Below, one piece after another: positions 8,164 to 17,482 of a DNA stretch of 59,811 nt. This DNA comes from Hypericibacter sp963696655 (GTDB lineage: Bacteria; Pseudomonadota; Alphaproteobacteria; Dongiales; Dongiaceae). Position numbers and translations under genes: made by a program. Location: positions 1-59,811 of the forward strand of contig CAVOLB010000146.1 in assembly GCA_963696655.1 (NCBI GenBank), in the 5' to 3' direction. The notes beneath the pieces are model-generated. The model saw only the letters and a list, made by a program, of their open reading frames with translations, was not told where the DNA came from and did not search any database. Numbering within the stretch: the stretch's first letter is position 1; every line of letters starts with the position of its first letter.

Positions 8164-8282
8164 GCCCCTCCCCTTGCGGGAGGGGCTGCGGGGCGAAGCG
8201 TCAGCGAAGCCGCGCGGGGAGGGGACGGGGTGATTCTTATTTGCGCGATCGCGCGACCCCTCCCCCTACCCCCTCCCGCAAG
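8164..8282. repeat. Palindromic intergenic cassette R2, left part, split by an IS
   Basis: This is a close relative of R1, starting with the same arm (8164-8185). Its second terminal arm is cut by the IS1595 element: 8270-8282 lies left of the insertion and the arm resumes at 10783-10792. Removing the element and one target copy restores a complementary arm differing by about one base from the inverse of the left arm. Confidence 0.75.
8275..8282. repeat. Target-site duplication, left copy
   Basis: CCCGCAAG immediately precedes the left inverted repeat of the IS1595 element and is repeated exactly at 10775-10782. Eight bases is the duplication size expected for this IS family. Confidence 0.9.
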
Positions 8283-8306
8283 GGCAATTGTATACTTGAC
8301 GGAACA
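8283..8306. repeat. Left terminal inverted repeat of the IS1595 element
   Basis: It begins GGCAATTGTATACTTGAC and matches the inverse complement of 10751-10774 at 22 of 24 positions. It lies 38 bases before the transposase start. Confidence 0.9.
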
Positions 8307-8343
8307 CTCTCGAATCCTCATATTGGGTTCAAGGAGATACGTC

Positions 8344-9288
8344 ATGACGAACCTTTCAAACCCGATCTATTCCAATGACGACGCGGCCCGCGCCCATCTG
8401 GAGGCCATTCGTTGGCCCGATGGGGCGTTTTGCCCCCATTGCGGCGAGTTGGATAACGTCCATCGGATGGAAGGCAAGAGCCACGCTCCGGGCCTCCACT
8501 ATTGCCGCTCATGCCGCAAGAAGTTCTCGGTCACGGTTGGGACCGTTTTCGAGCGCTCTCATATCGCGTTGCACAAGTGGGTTCTGGCGTCCCATCTCAT
8601 GTCGGCCAGCAAGAAGGGCATCAGCGCCCATCAGCTCCACCGCATGCTCGGCATTACCTACAAGTCCGCTTGGTTCATGGCTCACCGCCTGCGCGAAGCC
8701 ATGAGAGAGGGTGGGCCCTCTGGCCCCCTTGGCGGTGAAGGCAAAACCGTCGAAGCTGATGAAACCTATATTGGCGGCAAGGAGAAGAACAAGCACAAGA
8801 GCAAGCGCAAGGCCGGAAACATCGGCGGCAAGGGCAAAGAGGTCGTCTTCTCGCTGGTCGAGCGCGGTGGTGCCGTTCGCTCGCACCATATCCCCGAGGT
8901 CAACGCCAAGACCCTGCGCCCGATCCTTGTGGCTCAGATCGACCGCAAATCGTTCCTGATGACCGACGAAGCGGGCCAGTATTACCACCCCGGCAAAGAG
9001 TTCGCGAAGCACGAGACGGTCAATCACGGCGCTGGCGAGTATGTCCGCGGCGAAGCGCATTCCAATACGGTCGAGAATTATTTCTCGATCCTAAAGCGCG
9101 GGATCACCGGAACCTATCACCATGTCAGCCAGCAGCACTTGAAGCGGTATCTGGCCGAATTCGATTTCCGTTACAACGAGCGTTCCGGCCTGGGCGTTAG
9201 CGATGACGAGCGTGCCGTGAAGGCCCTTAAGGGCATCGAAGGCAAGAGGCTGACCTATCGGCGGACTGACAAAGCCGAGAACGCTTAA
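8344..9288 (+). CDS. IS1595-family transposase
   Basis: This 314-residue DDE-type transposase has an N-terminal zinc ribbon (C30, C33, C54, C57) followed by a helix-turn-helix region around residues 75-120. The catalytic core shows D139 (EADETYIGGK), D208 (LMTDEAGQY) and the third site in HSNTVENYFSILKRGI (N241/E244). The segment NKHKSKRKAGNIGG is a typical basic loop of the family. I chose the ATG at 8344 because AAGGAGAT precedes it; upstream in-frame sequence is the host repeat and the IR. It looks intact, so the element may still be active. Confidence 0.93.
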   Translation: MTNLSNPIYSNDDAARAHLEAIRWPDGAFCPHCGELDNVHRMEGKSHAPGLHYCRSCRKKFSVTVGTVFERSHIALHKWVLASHLMSASKKGISAHQLHRMLGITYKSAWFMAHRLREAMREGGPSGPLGGEGKTVEADETYIGGKEKNKHKSKRKAGNIGGKGKEVVFSLVERGGAVRSHHIPEVNAKTLRPILVAQIDRKSFLMTDEAGQYYHPGKEFAKHETVNHGAGEYVRGEAHSNTVENYFSILKRGITGTYHHVSQQHLKRYLAEFDFRYNERSGLGVSDDERAVKALKGIEGKRLTYRRTDKAENA

Positions 9289-9406
9289 GCAAAACGTGAG
9301 CCGTTTCCTACGCTGGCGCAAAGCCTTAGCTGGCAGGATTTAGGCACGATTCGACCCAAACGTTGGGTTGAGATAACCTCTCCCGGCCGCAACCGGGGAG
9401 GGGGAT

Positions 9407-9781
9407 ATGGGCAAGAAGCCGGCTAGGGCTAAATCGACGCCGAATCCACTGGCGCATGTTCTTGAGCCGCAATGGCGCCACGAACTCTGTGCGGCGATTA
9501 AGGCGCGTACGCTTGTCCATCTTCGATACAAGACCGAATTGGCCTTTCGCACCTTTGCGCCTTTTGCCGTCTTTAAGTCCACGGCCGGGAAAACCCTTGT
9601 CTATGGGATTCAGATTTTGAACCCACTCCAGCCGCTCGACCAAAATGAACCGCACAACTTTGAAGTCGGGGAAATTTCAAGTCTTTCGCGTACGCTGGAT
9701 CACTTCACACCCGATTCCCGCTTTTCCTCTTTTGATAAGAAATACGGGAATGGCGTCATTTGCGCGATCGATCGCGGTTAG
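9407..9781 (+). CDS. WYL-like small protein, IS cargo
   Basis: This 124-residue protein follows the transposase by about 120 bases. After a basic start (MGKKPARAKS) the pattern from residue 29 on fits a stand-alone WYL-type domain. It shows CAAIKARTLVHLRYK, then a conserved Arg (FRTFAPFAVF), a TAGKTLVYGIQ strand and the closing NFEVGEISSL...FTPDSRF. WYL domains bind ligands or nucleic acid and are common in regulators of phage defence. Here there is no helix-turn-helix, so it could modulate a neighbour or its own promoter. The match is by eye only. Its last 105 bases overlap the opposing gene at 9677-9916. Confidence 0.6.
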   Translation: MGKKPARAKSTPNPLAHVLEPQWRHELCAAIKARTLVHLRYKTELAFRTFAPFAVFKSTAGKTLVYGIQILNPLQPLDQNEPHNFEVGEISSLSRTLDHFTPDSRFSSFDKKYGNGVICAIDRG

Positions 9782-9916
9782 ATACGCAAGAAGCGACTCC
9801 AGGGACGCCACGGCTTCGCTAATAGCCGTTTCCCGGTCAAGGGTCTCAAACCCGTTGATTGCCTGTTTGACATACCAGCGCACTTGGGAGGCGCTCGGCG
9901 TTAGCGAGACGATCAT
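9677..9916 (-). CDS. Small acidic helical protein, IS cargo
   Basis: This 79-residue protein is of unknown function. The middle (about residues 10-50) reads like a helical bundle, with QVRWYVKQAINGFETLDRET followed by a segment ending SLLAYLTAI. The end is basic. Its ATG overlaps the TGA of the 46-residue gene before it by the ATGA pattern (9913-9916), the mark of translational coupling. The 3' end runs 105 bases into the opposing WYL-like gene. The opposite-strand frame here gives a far less protein-like product. I would not name a function; a partner or antitoxin role is only a guess. Confidence 0.5.
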   Translation of the reverse strand: MIVSLTPSASQVRWYVKQAINGFETLDRETAISEAVASLESLLAYLTAIDRANDAIPVFLIKRGKAGIGCEVIQRTRKT

Positions 9917-10053
9917 GATTTCTTGGGTGGGCGTTCCTTTTTCTTCGCGGCTGGTTTCGTCGGCGCATGCGGCTTGTGCGGCGTTTCGAGCATCCGCTTT
10001 AGCAGCGCATCGCGGCGCTGATCCGAGCCTATTTCTTGGGGGTCTTTGGACAT
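9913..10053 (-). CDS. 46-residue basic protein, IS cargo
   Basis: This tiny protein has a short charged N-terminus, a helix with RRDALLKRMLETPHKPH, and a Lys/Pro-rich tail (AAKKKERPPKKS). I recall similar small proteins with a leucine-rich helix followed by TPxKPH in alphaproteobacteria, always without a function. The stop overlaps the start of the next gene (ATGA). The start ATG at 10053-10051 overlaps the ATG of the divergent HEPN-like gene within one CATG. No strong ribosome site precedes it, which lowers confidence in the start but not in the frame. Confidence 0.5.
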   Translation of the reverse strand: MSKDPQEIGSDQRRDALLKRMLETPHKPHAPTKPAAKKKERPPKKS

Positions 10054-10735
10054 GACACCGGAAGATTTAGAGGCTTTACGGCTCAAGGTTTTCTCCGGAC
10101 CCGATAGGGATCTCTATATCTATATCGGAGTGTTCTTTGTCTGGTTCGCGGCGGTGGAAAGCAGAATAGCCCTACTGCTCGCCAAAGTCCTGGACCACAA
10201 AGATGCTCTTGCGTTCGAGTTGCTCGCAGGCGGCATGCAACCGCGCGTTAAATGCGAGCGCTTACGCCTGGCCTGCGCGGAACGCGGCCAGATGGGCGAC
10301 GCGCTTTCTAAGCGGCTGCAGCATTTCGAGAAGAAAATAATCCCGTTACGCCACAAACTGGCCCACCGGTTATTGGTGATGCCAAAGCCCGGCGGCCCGA
10401 TCTACCTGTGCACCGACACCAAAATGCCATATGAGGCATTTGGCATGGGGCAGTTGCCTGACGAAAAGCCGCCCGAATCGATAGAGTCCCAGAAGCTGCT
10501 TGAAATAACTGTCTGGCTCAGTTGGTTTACAGAGGACTTGTCGTCTATCCACCGGGGCAAAGCTCGCCCCAAAATATTTGAAATAGATCATCCGAAGTCG
10601 AGTCTGCCCATACCGCCCCATTCGGATCAGGAGGTATGTCCGAGCGCCAGCGGGCGTAGGCACGCGCAAAAACAGTCTCCAGCTCAGAAGCGGAAAACTG
10701 CTTTCGCGAAGAAACGCCGGCCTGTCGCTTCCTAG
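10052..10735 (+). CDS. HEPN-like protein with basic tail, IS cargo
   Basis: This 227-residue protein has a helical N-terminal two thirds with the look of a HEPN domain: VWFAAVESRIALLLAKVL as a first long helix, and R100-HKLA-H105 as an Rx4H motif in PLRHKLAHRLL. In HEPN RNases such a motif forms the dimeric active site; in other members it is structural. The tail from about residue 185 is rich in Lys, Arg and Pro and could bind nucleic acid. I chose ATG 10052, with GGGGGT upstream, over a TTG two codons earlier. The gene ends just before the right inverted repeat. An RNase toxin is possible but unproven. Confidence 0.6.
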   Translation: MTPEDLEALRLKVFSGPDRDLYIYIGVFFVWFAAVESRIALLLAKVLDHKDALAFELLAGGMQPRVKCERLRLACAERGQMGDALSKRLQHFEKKIIPLRHKLAHRLLVMPKPGGPIYLCTDTKMPYEAFGMGQLPDEKPPESIESQKLLEITVWLSWFTEDLSSIHRGKARPKIFEIDHPKSSLPIPPHSDQEVCPSASGRRHAQKQSPAQKRKTAFAKKRRPVAS

Positions 10736-10750
10736 ATACCCCCGAGTCCA

Positions 10751-10774
10751 TGTTCCCTCAAGTATATAATTGCC
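10751..10774. repeat. Right terminal inverted repeat of the IS1595 element
   Basis: This is the inverse complement of the left repeat at 22 of 24 positions, ending AAGTATATAATTGCC. It starts 15 bases after the HEPN-like gene stops. Confidence 0.9.
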
Positions 10775-10782
10775 CCCGCAAG
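10775..10782. repeat. Target-site duplication, right copy
   Basis: CCCGCAAG directly follows the right inverted repeat and equals 8275-8282. After it, cassette R2 resumes with GGGAGGGGGC. Confidence 0.9.
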
Positions 10783-10846
10783 GGGAGGGGGCGTGGGTTA
10801 TTCTTATTGACCCCGCTCCTGTCTTTCTCTTACCGCGTCTCGACCC

Positions 10847-12343
<1,497 letters not shown>

Positions 12344-12518
12344 GATGGTCTCGACTCCTTCGGCTTTCGCGCCCGCGCCGGCGCCGCCGGGCCTGGATTA
12401 TGGATCGGATGGCGCGCACTCTAGCGATTGGGCGGGGGCTGACAAGGAGCCAAACGCCACCCATATCAGGGGGCAATCGGGGCGGCGCCACGCGCCCTCC
12501 CCATCAGGGGAAGATCCC

Positions 12519-12827
12519 ATGCGGAACTCGATGATCGGTCTGGCCTTTTCGGTCTTGCTGGGCGTTTTGGCACTACCCCTCGCAGGGTATGCGACGCGGG
12601 CCCATGCGCAGTCCGACGAGACGCCCCAGCAGAGCCCGGACGACCTCGCGATCGAAGGCGTCAACCGCCTGATGCAGGCGCTCCAGCTCTTCATCCAGCA
12701 GCTGCCCCAATACGAGGCGCCGGTGATCGACGAGAATGGCGACATCATCATCCGCCGTCGCCACGACGAGGCACCCATCCCGCCCCAGAAGCCGACGCCG
12801 CCGGGGAGCAATTCGACCTCGACGTAG
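12519..12827 (+). CDS. Small exported protein, unknown function
   Basis: This 102-residue product has a clear Sec signal peptide (residues 1-30, hydrophobic core GLAFSVLLGVLALPLAG, cleavage after AHA). The mature part is short: an acidic stretch, the helix EGVNRLMQALQLFIQQLPQY, then VIDENGDIIIRRRHDE and a Pro-rich end. AGGGGAAG lies before the ATG. I recognise no domain; a periplasmic or membrane-associated role is inferred only from the signal. It runs divergently from mmsA, with about 175 bases between starts. Confidence 0.65.
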   Translation: MRNSMIGLAFSVLLGVLALPLAGYATRAHAQSDETPQQSPDDLAIEGVNRLMQALQLFIQQLPQYEAPVIDENGDIIIRRRHDEAPIPPQKPTPPGSNSTST

Positions 12828-12834
12828 TTTTCTT

Positions 12835-12992
12835 TCACCCCCTTCCCAGCCGCCGAAGGCGGCGTGCGGGAGGGGGTAGGGGGAGGGCTGTCGATGACGT
12901 GCGAGTTGCTTTCGAGAATCCGATCGCGCGCGATGCTCAACGGCCTCGCATGAACCCCTCCCCCTACCCCCTCCCGCAAGGGAAGGGGGTGA
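12835..12992. repeat. Palindromic intergenic cassette R3
   Basis: This 158-bp block is bounded by perfect 13-bp inverted ends (12835-12847, TCACCCCCTTCCC, and 12980-12992). A second inverted pair lies inside (12866-12887 and 12955-12977), plus a hairpin GCCGCCGAAGGCGGC. It is the same style as R1 and R2. No reading frame is supported. Confidence 0.75.
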
Positions 12993-13003
12993 GAAGATTC
13001 TGA

Positions 13004-13042
13004 ATCGCTGCGCGCCATCGCTGCGCGCCATCGCTGCGCGCC
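13004..13042. repeat. Three tandem 13-bp repeats
   Basis: The unit ATCGCTGCGCGCC occurs three times without a gap, just downstream of the phosphodiesterase stop codon (13046-13048). Such short tandem arrays can vary in copy number. Confidence 0.85.
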
Positions 13043-13045
13043 TCC

Positions 13046-13837
13046 TCACTCGAACGGCGTCGTCGGGCCGTAATCGCCGATGTAGCTCTGATGCGTGACG
13101 AGGCCGCTTTCCTCGCTCCAGCGATGGAGATGGCAGGCGGGCGGCTCCATGATCCAGGAGACGGGATCCTTGGGCCCGAGCCGCAACGCGACCTGATGCG
13201 CGACCGAAGGCGCCGTCGTCACCACGGTGCCATGCCAGCGCGCCGTGATCGGCCGATGCACATGGCCGCAGAGGATGCGCTCCACCTGCGGATGGCGTTC
13301 GACGACGGCGCCGAGCGCGTCGGTGTCGGCGAGATAGATGGCATCCATGTCGACAATGCCGCTGGCGAAGAGCGGGTGATGGACCGCGATTACGGTCGGG
13401 CGTTTCCTGGCCTCGCCGAGTTTCGCGTCCAGCCAGGCCAGCTGGGCCTCGCCGATCCGTCCGCCGCCCTCGCCGGGAACGAGGCTGTCGAGCGCGATCA
13501 GCCGCAGCGGCAGATCCTCGATCGCGTAATGGAGTCTGCCCGCGCCCGGCTGCCAATAGGGATGGTCGGCGAAGGCCGCTTTCAGCGCCTCGCGCGCATC
13601 GTGATTGCCGGGCATCACCGCATAGGGGGCCTCGAGCCGGTCCAGCATCGCGCGCAGATGGGCATATTGCGCGGGTCGGCCGCTATCGACGAGATCGCCG
13701 GTGATCCAGATGAAATCGGGGCCGATCCGGTTCAGATGGGCCACGGCCGCGGCGAGATGCGCCGCGGTATCGATCCGGTCGAACAGCCGGCGACCGGGCT
13801 CCACCACATGGCAATCGCTGATCTGCGCCAGCATCAT
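13046..13837 (-). CDS. Metallophosphoesterase, CpdA-like phosphodiesterase
   Basis: This 263-residue cytoplasmic enzyme is of the class III cyclic nucleotide phosphodiesterase type. The dinuclear metal motifs are in order: D-x-H (ISDCHVV), GDLVDSG, GNHD (VMPGNHDAREAL), the H of VIAVHHPLF and GHVHRP. The start ATG at 13837 has GGGAGGAG about 7 bases upstream; a second ATG follows directly. Family members hydrolyse cAMP or other phosphodiesters, and the true substrate is not shown by sequence. It is divergent from the amidase gene at 13975. Confidence 0.88.
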   Translation of the reverse strand: MMLAQISDCHVVEPGRRLFDRIDTAAHLAAAVAHLNRIGPDFIWITGDLVDSGRPAQYAHLRAMLDRLEAPYAVMPGNHDAREALKAAFADHPYWQPGAGRLHYAIEDLPLRLIALDSLVPGEGGGRIGEAQLAWLDAKLGEARKRPTVIAVHHPLFASGIVDMDAIYLADTDALGAVVERHPQVERILCGHVHRPITARWHGTVVTTAPSVAHQVALRLGPKDPVSWIMEPPACHLHRWSEESGLVTHQSYIGDYGPTTPFE

Positions 13838-13974
13838 CGGGTTCGGCTCCTCCCGGGGCCCTCGCACGCATGGCTTGCGAGGGCCGCCGTCGCTTCGCAA
13901 TATGGCGCCAGGATAGGACTCCCGTTTCGGCCCTGCCAGGGCCCGCGTTCTCCCGGAAATTCGAGGCCGCTTCG

Positions 13975-15183
13975 ATGTCACCGACCGCCGATTCTTCGCC
14001 CCATGGCTGGCAGCGCCCTTTCGTGCCGCATGATTGCGGTGCCATCGCCGGCGCCGGCAACGGGCCGCTCCTGCATCTGAGCTTCGCCGTCAAGGACATC
14101 TTCGACATCGCCGGCCATGTCACCGGCTGCGGCAATCCCGATTGGCTGGCGGGCCATGCGCCCGCCGCCGAGACCGCGCCCGCCGTGCTGCAGCTGCTCG
14201 AGGCCGGCGCCGACATGATCGGCAAGACCATCACCGAGGAGCTGGCCTACAGCCTCCAGGGCGAGAACTACCACTACGGCACCCCGGTCAATCCGGCCTG
14301 TCCCGATCGCATTCCGGGCGGCTCTTCCTCGGGCTCGGCCTCCGCGGTTGCCAGCGGCGATGCCGACATCGCGCTGGGATCGGACACCGGCGGATCGGTA
14401 CGGTTGCCGGCCGCGCTCTGCGGGATCTTCGGCATCCGGCCCAGCCATGGCCGGGTCTCGCTCGGCGGCGTGATGCCGCTGGCGCCGAGCTTCGACACGG
14501 TCGGTTGGTTCACGCGCGAGGCGGACTTGCTGCGCCGCGTGGGCGAGATCCTGCTGGGGCCCGATGCCGCCGAAGTTCAGCCATCGCGGCTCTATCTGAT
14601 GGCGGACGGTTTCGAGCTCGCCGACGAGGCCCTGCGCGAGGCGCTGGTGCCGTCGCTGGCCGCGCTGTCGGCGCTGCTCGGTGCGCCGGCGCTGGTCCGC
14701 ATCGGCGACAATGAAGGCGGCCTGACCGAGCTCATGCTCCGGTTCCGGACCCTCCAGGCGCGCGAGATCTGGGCGCAGCACGGGCCCTGGATCGAGACCG
14801 CAAGGCCGCGCTTCGGCCCCGAGATCGCGGCGCGCTTCGAATGGGCCAGGCGCATGGCGGGCGAGGCGCCCCGCGACGAAGCGCTGGGGCGGGAGCATTT
14901 CTCCTTGCGCATGGCGCGGCTGCTGGCGGGCGGCGGCGTGCTGGTGTTGCCGTCGGCGCCTTCGATCGCGCCGAAGAAGGGCCTCGATTTGACGGCATCG
15001 CAGGGTTTCCGCGACCGTACCTTGAGCCTCACCTGCGTCGCGGGCATGGCGCGGCTGCCGCAGGTGAGCCTGCCCGTGGCCGAGGTCGATGGCTGCCCGG
15101 CGGGGCTGTCGCTGGTGATGGCGCGCGGGCTCGACATGGCCCTGCTGGGCCTGGCCGAACGGTTGACGGCGGCGCTCGGCTGA
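13975..15183 (+). CDS. Amidase (amidase-signature family)
   Basis: This 402-residue hydrolase carries the amidase-signature catalytic triad: K40 (LSFAVKDIFD), the cis-Ser S118 (GGSSSGSA) and the nucleophile S141 (GSDTGGSVR). It is somewhat shorter than GatA, and with no gatB or gatC alongside it is more likely an amide hydrolase than the tRNA amidotransferase subunit. Substrate unknown. The ATG at 13975 is chosen because CGAGG precedes it and upstream residues match nothing. The 3' end meets the convergent histidine kinase gene with only 13 bases between. Confidence 0.88.
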   Translation: MSPTADSSPHGWQRPFVPHDCGAIAGAGNGPLLHLSFAVKDIFDIAGHVTGCGNPDWLAGHAPAAETAPAVLQLLEAGADMIGKTITEELAYSLQGENYHYGTPVNPACPDRIPGGSSSGSASAVASGDADIALGSDTGGSVRLPAALCGIFGIRPSHGRVSLGGVMPLAPSFDTVGWFTREADLLRRVGEILLGPDAAEVQPSRLYLMADGFELADEALREALVPSLAALSALLGAPALVRIGDNEGGLTELMLRFRTLQAREIWAQHGPWIETARPRFGPEIAARFEWARRMAGEAPRDEALGREHFSLRMARLLAGGGVLVLPSAPSIAPKKGLDLTASQGFRDRTLSLTCVAGMARLPQVSLPVAEVDGCPAGLSLVMARGLDMALLGLAERLTAALG

Positions 15184-15196
15184 CGCGAGGCCGGGA

Positions 15197-17482
15197 TTAT
15201 TCGGCGGCCTGGATCGAGCGCACGCGCGAGGACGGCAGCACCAGCGCCACCGTGGTGCCCTTGCCGAGCTGGCTCTCGATGGCGAGGCGCCCGCCATGCA
15301 GCTCCGCCAGCACCTTGCTCAGGGGCAGGCCCAGACCCACGCCTTCGGCGCGGCGCGAGATGACGCTGTCCACCTGGCCGAAAGGCAGCATGACCTTCGG
15401 AATATCCTCGAGCGCGATGCCGACGCCGGTATCGATCACCTCGATATGGAAGCCGTGCGAATCCTGCCGGGTGCGCACCGTCACGCTGCCATGGGCCGGC
15501 GTGAATTTGACGGCGTTGGCCAGCAGGTTCAGCAGGATCTGCTTCAGGCGGCGCCGGTCGGCATAGATCTTGGGCAGCGGGCTGCCGATCAGATTGTAGA
15601 TCTGCACATTGTTGCGCCGCGCCCGCGTCTCGACCAGCCGCAGGCAGGACTCGATCAGGCTGCGCGGCTCGATTTCCTCTTCGGCGAGATCGATCTTGCC
15701 GGCGCCGGCCTTGCTGAGATCGAGGAGATCGTTGATCAGCGACAGGAGATGGCCGCCGCTCTGGCAGATGTCCTCGGCATAGGTCTTGTATTGCGGCTTG
15801 CCGAGCGGTCCCAGCAGCTCGTCGCGCATGATCTCGGAGAAGCCGATGATCGCATTGAGCGGCGTGCGCAGCTCGTGACTCATCGTGGCGAGGAAGGTGG
15901 TCTTGGCGCGGCTTGCCTCTTCCGCCGTTTCCTTGGCCTGGATCAGGCGGCGCTCGGCCGACACGCGCTGCATCTCCATCCCGATCCAATGCGCGATCAG
16001 ATTGAGGAGTGGATGCGGCTCGGGCCCGCGCAGGTCGGGCTCGTCGTCGAAGGCGAAGATATGGCCTACCGTCTCGCCCCGCTCGTCGCAGAAGACGGTG
16101 CCCTGATAGGCGACGGCGCCCGACTGGGTCAGCCATTTGTCGTGCGGGAACAGCTCCGGCGCGCGGTCGGGAACGACCAGGGTCTTGCCCTGCGCATAGC
16201 ATTGGCCGCTGGGCGTGCCCGCCAGCGAGAAGGCGAAGGGCTGAGCCGGGCGGCCGTCGGCCCAGAGCGCCAGCACGCGCGCGTCGCGTCCGTCGCGCCC
16301 GAGCTCGGCAATTCCGGCCCAGCGATAGCCGAGCCCGACCGCGAGCGCCTGGGCCGCGGCCTCGAGGAAGGAGCGGCCCTCCGGCCGGTTGCCGACGATC
16401 AGAGTCAACGCGTCCTGGCGGCGGCGATATTCGGTGATGTCGCTGTAGGCGACCACGGTGGAGTTATCGTGCGTCTTGCGCTCGACCACCTGGATGATGC
16501 GCCCGTCGCTCAGGGGATATTCGAACGGCTCGCGCGGATTGAGATGCGCCTCGAGGCGGCGGCGGGCGAGCGTCTCCATCGCCTGCCGATCGCCGCCATA
16601 GCTGCCGCGCTCGACGCCGGCCCGGACCAGGGCCTCGAAGCTGGTGCCGGCGCCGTGCAGATCGCGCGTGCTTGGAAACGTGCGGCTGAAATTCGAGTTC
16701 GAATAGATCAGCCGGTCCTGGGCGTCGAACAGGACAACCGCCTGCGGCACGCCCTCCATGACCTCGAGCAGACGCGACCGCTCGTTCTCGACCGCAAGGC
16801 GCATCCGCTCCTCGCGCTCATGCAACTGCAGACTGTCGAGCGCCCGCTGCAGCTCCTGCTCGACCGCGGCGGATTGACCGCGCCGCATGACGGCGGCCGT
16901 CGCGAGGATGGCAGCGGCGAGACCCGCGAGCTGGCCGATCCACTGCAGCGGCCCGGTGGGCCCGAGCTCGGGCGCCAGCAGAAGCTTCAGCAGCTCGACG
17001 ATACCCGACGCGATCAGCGGCACGGCAACGACGCCGACGACCGGATCGCGCTGCCGCTGCCAGTCGCGGGCGAACTCCCAAGCGGCAGCAAGGAACAACA
17101 GGGCGGTGATCGCCGGGATCAACGGAGCCGACAGGATTCCCGACGCCCACAGAGCGGCGGCAAAGGCCACCAGCCCCAACAACAGGCCGAGGCGCCGCGC
17201 CTCCACATAGTTGTGAATGAAGCGGCGGGCGCCGGCATAGATCAGCAAGGCGGAGAGGGCGAGCGCCGACTGGCCGGCGGCGACCGCGGGCCGGGAGGCC
17301 GCGTCGGCCCAGAGGCCGGGTATGAGGAGGCCCGCGCCATTCGCCAGAGTCGCCAGAGCCCACCATCCCATCGCCGGCGAGACAGCCGGAAGGAACGCCA
17401 GATAGGCCATGGTCGCCGCCATGATGATGGCACCCAGCGCGGCGGCGGTGGCAATGACTTCGATGGAAGGCAACAACTCCAT
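15197..17482 (-). CDS. Membrane-anchored sensor histidine kinase with PAS and GAF-like domains
   Basis: This 761-residue kinase has six or seven N-terminal membrane segments (about residues 8-200), then a coiled coil, a PAS domain (about 235-350, containing VVLFDAQDRLIYSN) and a GAF-like domain (about 365-505). The HisKA helix has the phosphorylated H536 (TMSHELRTPLNAI). The HATPase domain ends the protein, with an N box (LLNLLANAVKF) and G boxes (DTGVGIA, GVGLGLPL). There is no receiver domain and no response regulator gene next to it, so its output partner must be elsewhere. Signal unknown. Confidence 0.9.
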   Translation of the reverse strand: MELLPSIEVIATAAALGAIIMAATMAYLAFLPAVSPAMGWWALATLANGAGLLIPGLWADAASRPAVAAGQSALALSALLIYAGARRFIHNYVEARRLGLLLGLVAFAAALWASGILSAPLIPAITALLFLAAAWEFARDWQRQRDPVVGVVAVPLIASGIVELLKLLLAPELGPTGPLQWIGQLAGLAAAILATAAVMRRGQSAAVEQELQRALDSLQLHEREERMRLAVENERSRLLEVMEGVPQAVVLFDAQDRLIYSNSNFSRTFPSTRDLHGAGTSFEALVRAGVERGSYGGDRQAMETLARRRLEAHLNPREPFEYPLSDGRIIQVVERKTHDNSTVVAYSDITEYRRRQDALTLIVGNRPEGRSFLEAAAQALAVGLGYRWAGIAELGRDGRDARVLALWADGRPAQPFAFSLAGTPSGQCYAQGKTLVVPDRAPELFPHDKWLTQSGAVAYQGTVFCDERGETVGHIFAFDDEPDLRGPEPHPLLNLIAHWIGMEMQRVSAERRLIQAKETAEEASRAKTTFLATMSHELRTPLNAIIGFSEIMRDELLGPLGKPQYKTYAEDICQSGGHLLSLINDLLDLSKAGAGKIDLAEEEIEPRSLIESCLRLVETRARRNNVQIYNLIGSPLPKIYADRRRLKQILLNLLANAVKFTPAHGSVTVRTRQDSHGFHIEVIDTGVGIALEDIPKVMLPFGQVDSVISRRAEGVGLGLPLSKVLAELHGGRLAIESQLGKGTTVALVLPSSRVRSIQAAE

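Larger units (their letters stand above)
8283..10774 (+). mobile_element. IS1595-family element with four-gene cargo
   Basis: This complete 2,492-bp element is bounded by 24-bp inverted repeats (22 of 24 matching) and an 8-bp direct duplication, CCCGCAAG. It carries an IS1595-type transposase gene at its left. To the right are about 1,450 bases of passenger DNA, visibly richer in A and T than the host genes: a WYL-like gene, two tiny opposing genes and a HEPN-like gene. Simple IS1595 members are about half this size, but passenger genes are a known feature of the family. It inserted into cassette R2. Confidence 0.92.

Noticed and set aside
9645..10055. 136-residue plus-strand frame in the IS1595 cargo
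   Set aside because: It is Ser/Arg/Ala-rich without structure, and the minus-strand pair in the same DNA shows ATGA coupling and protein-like sequence.
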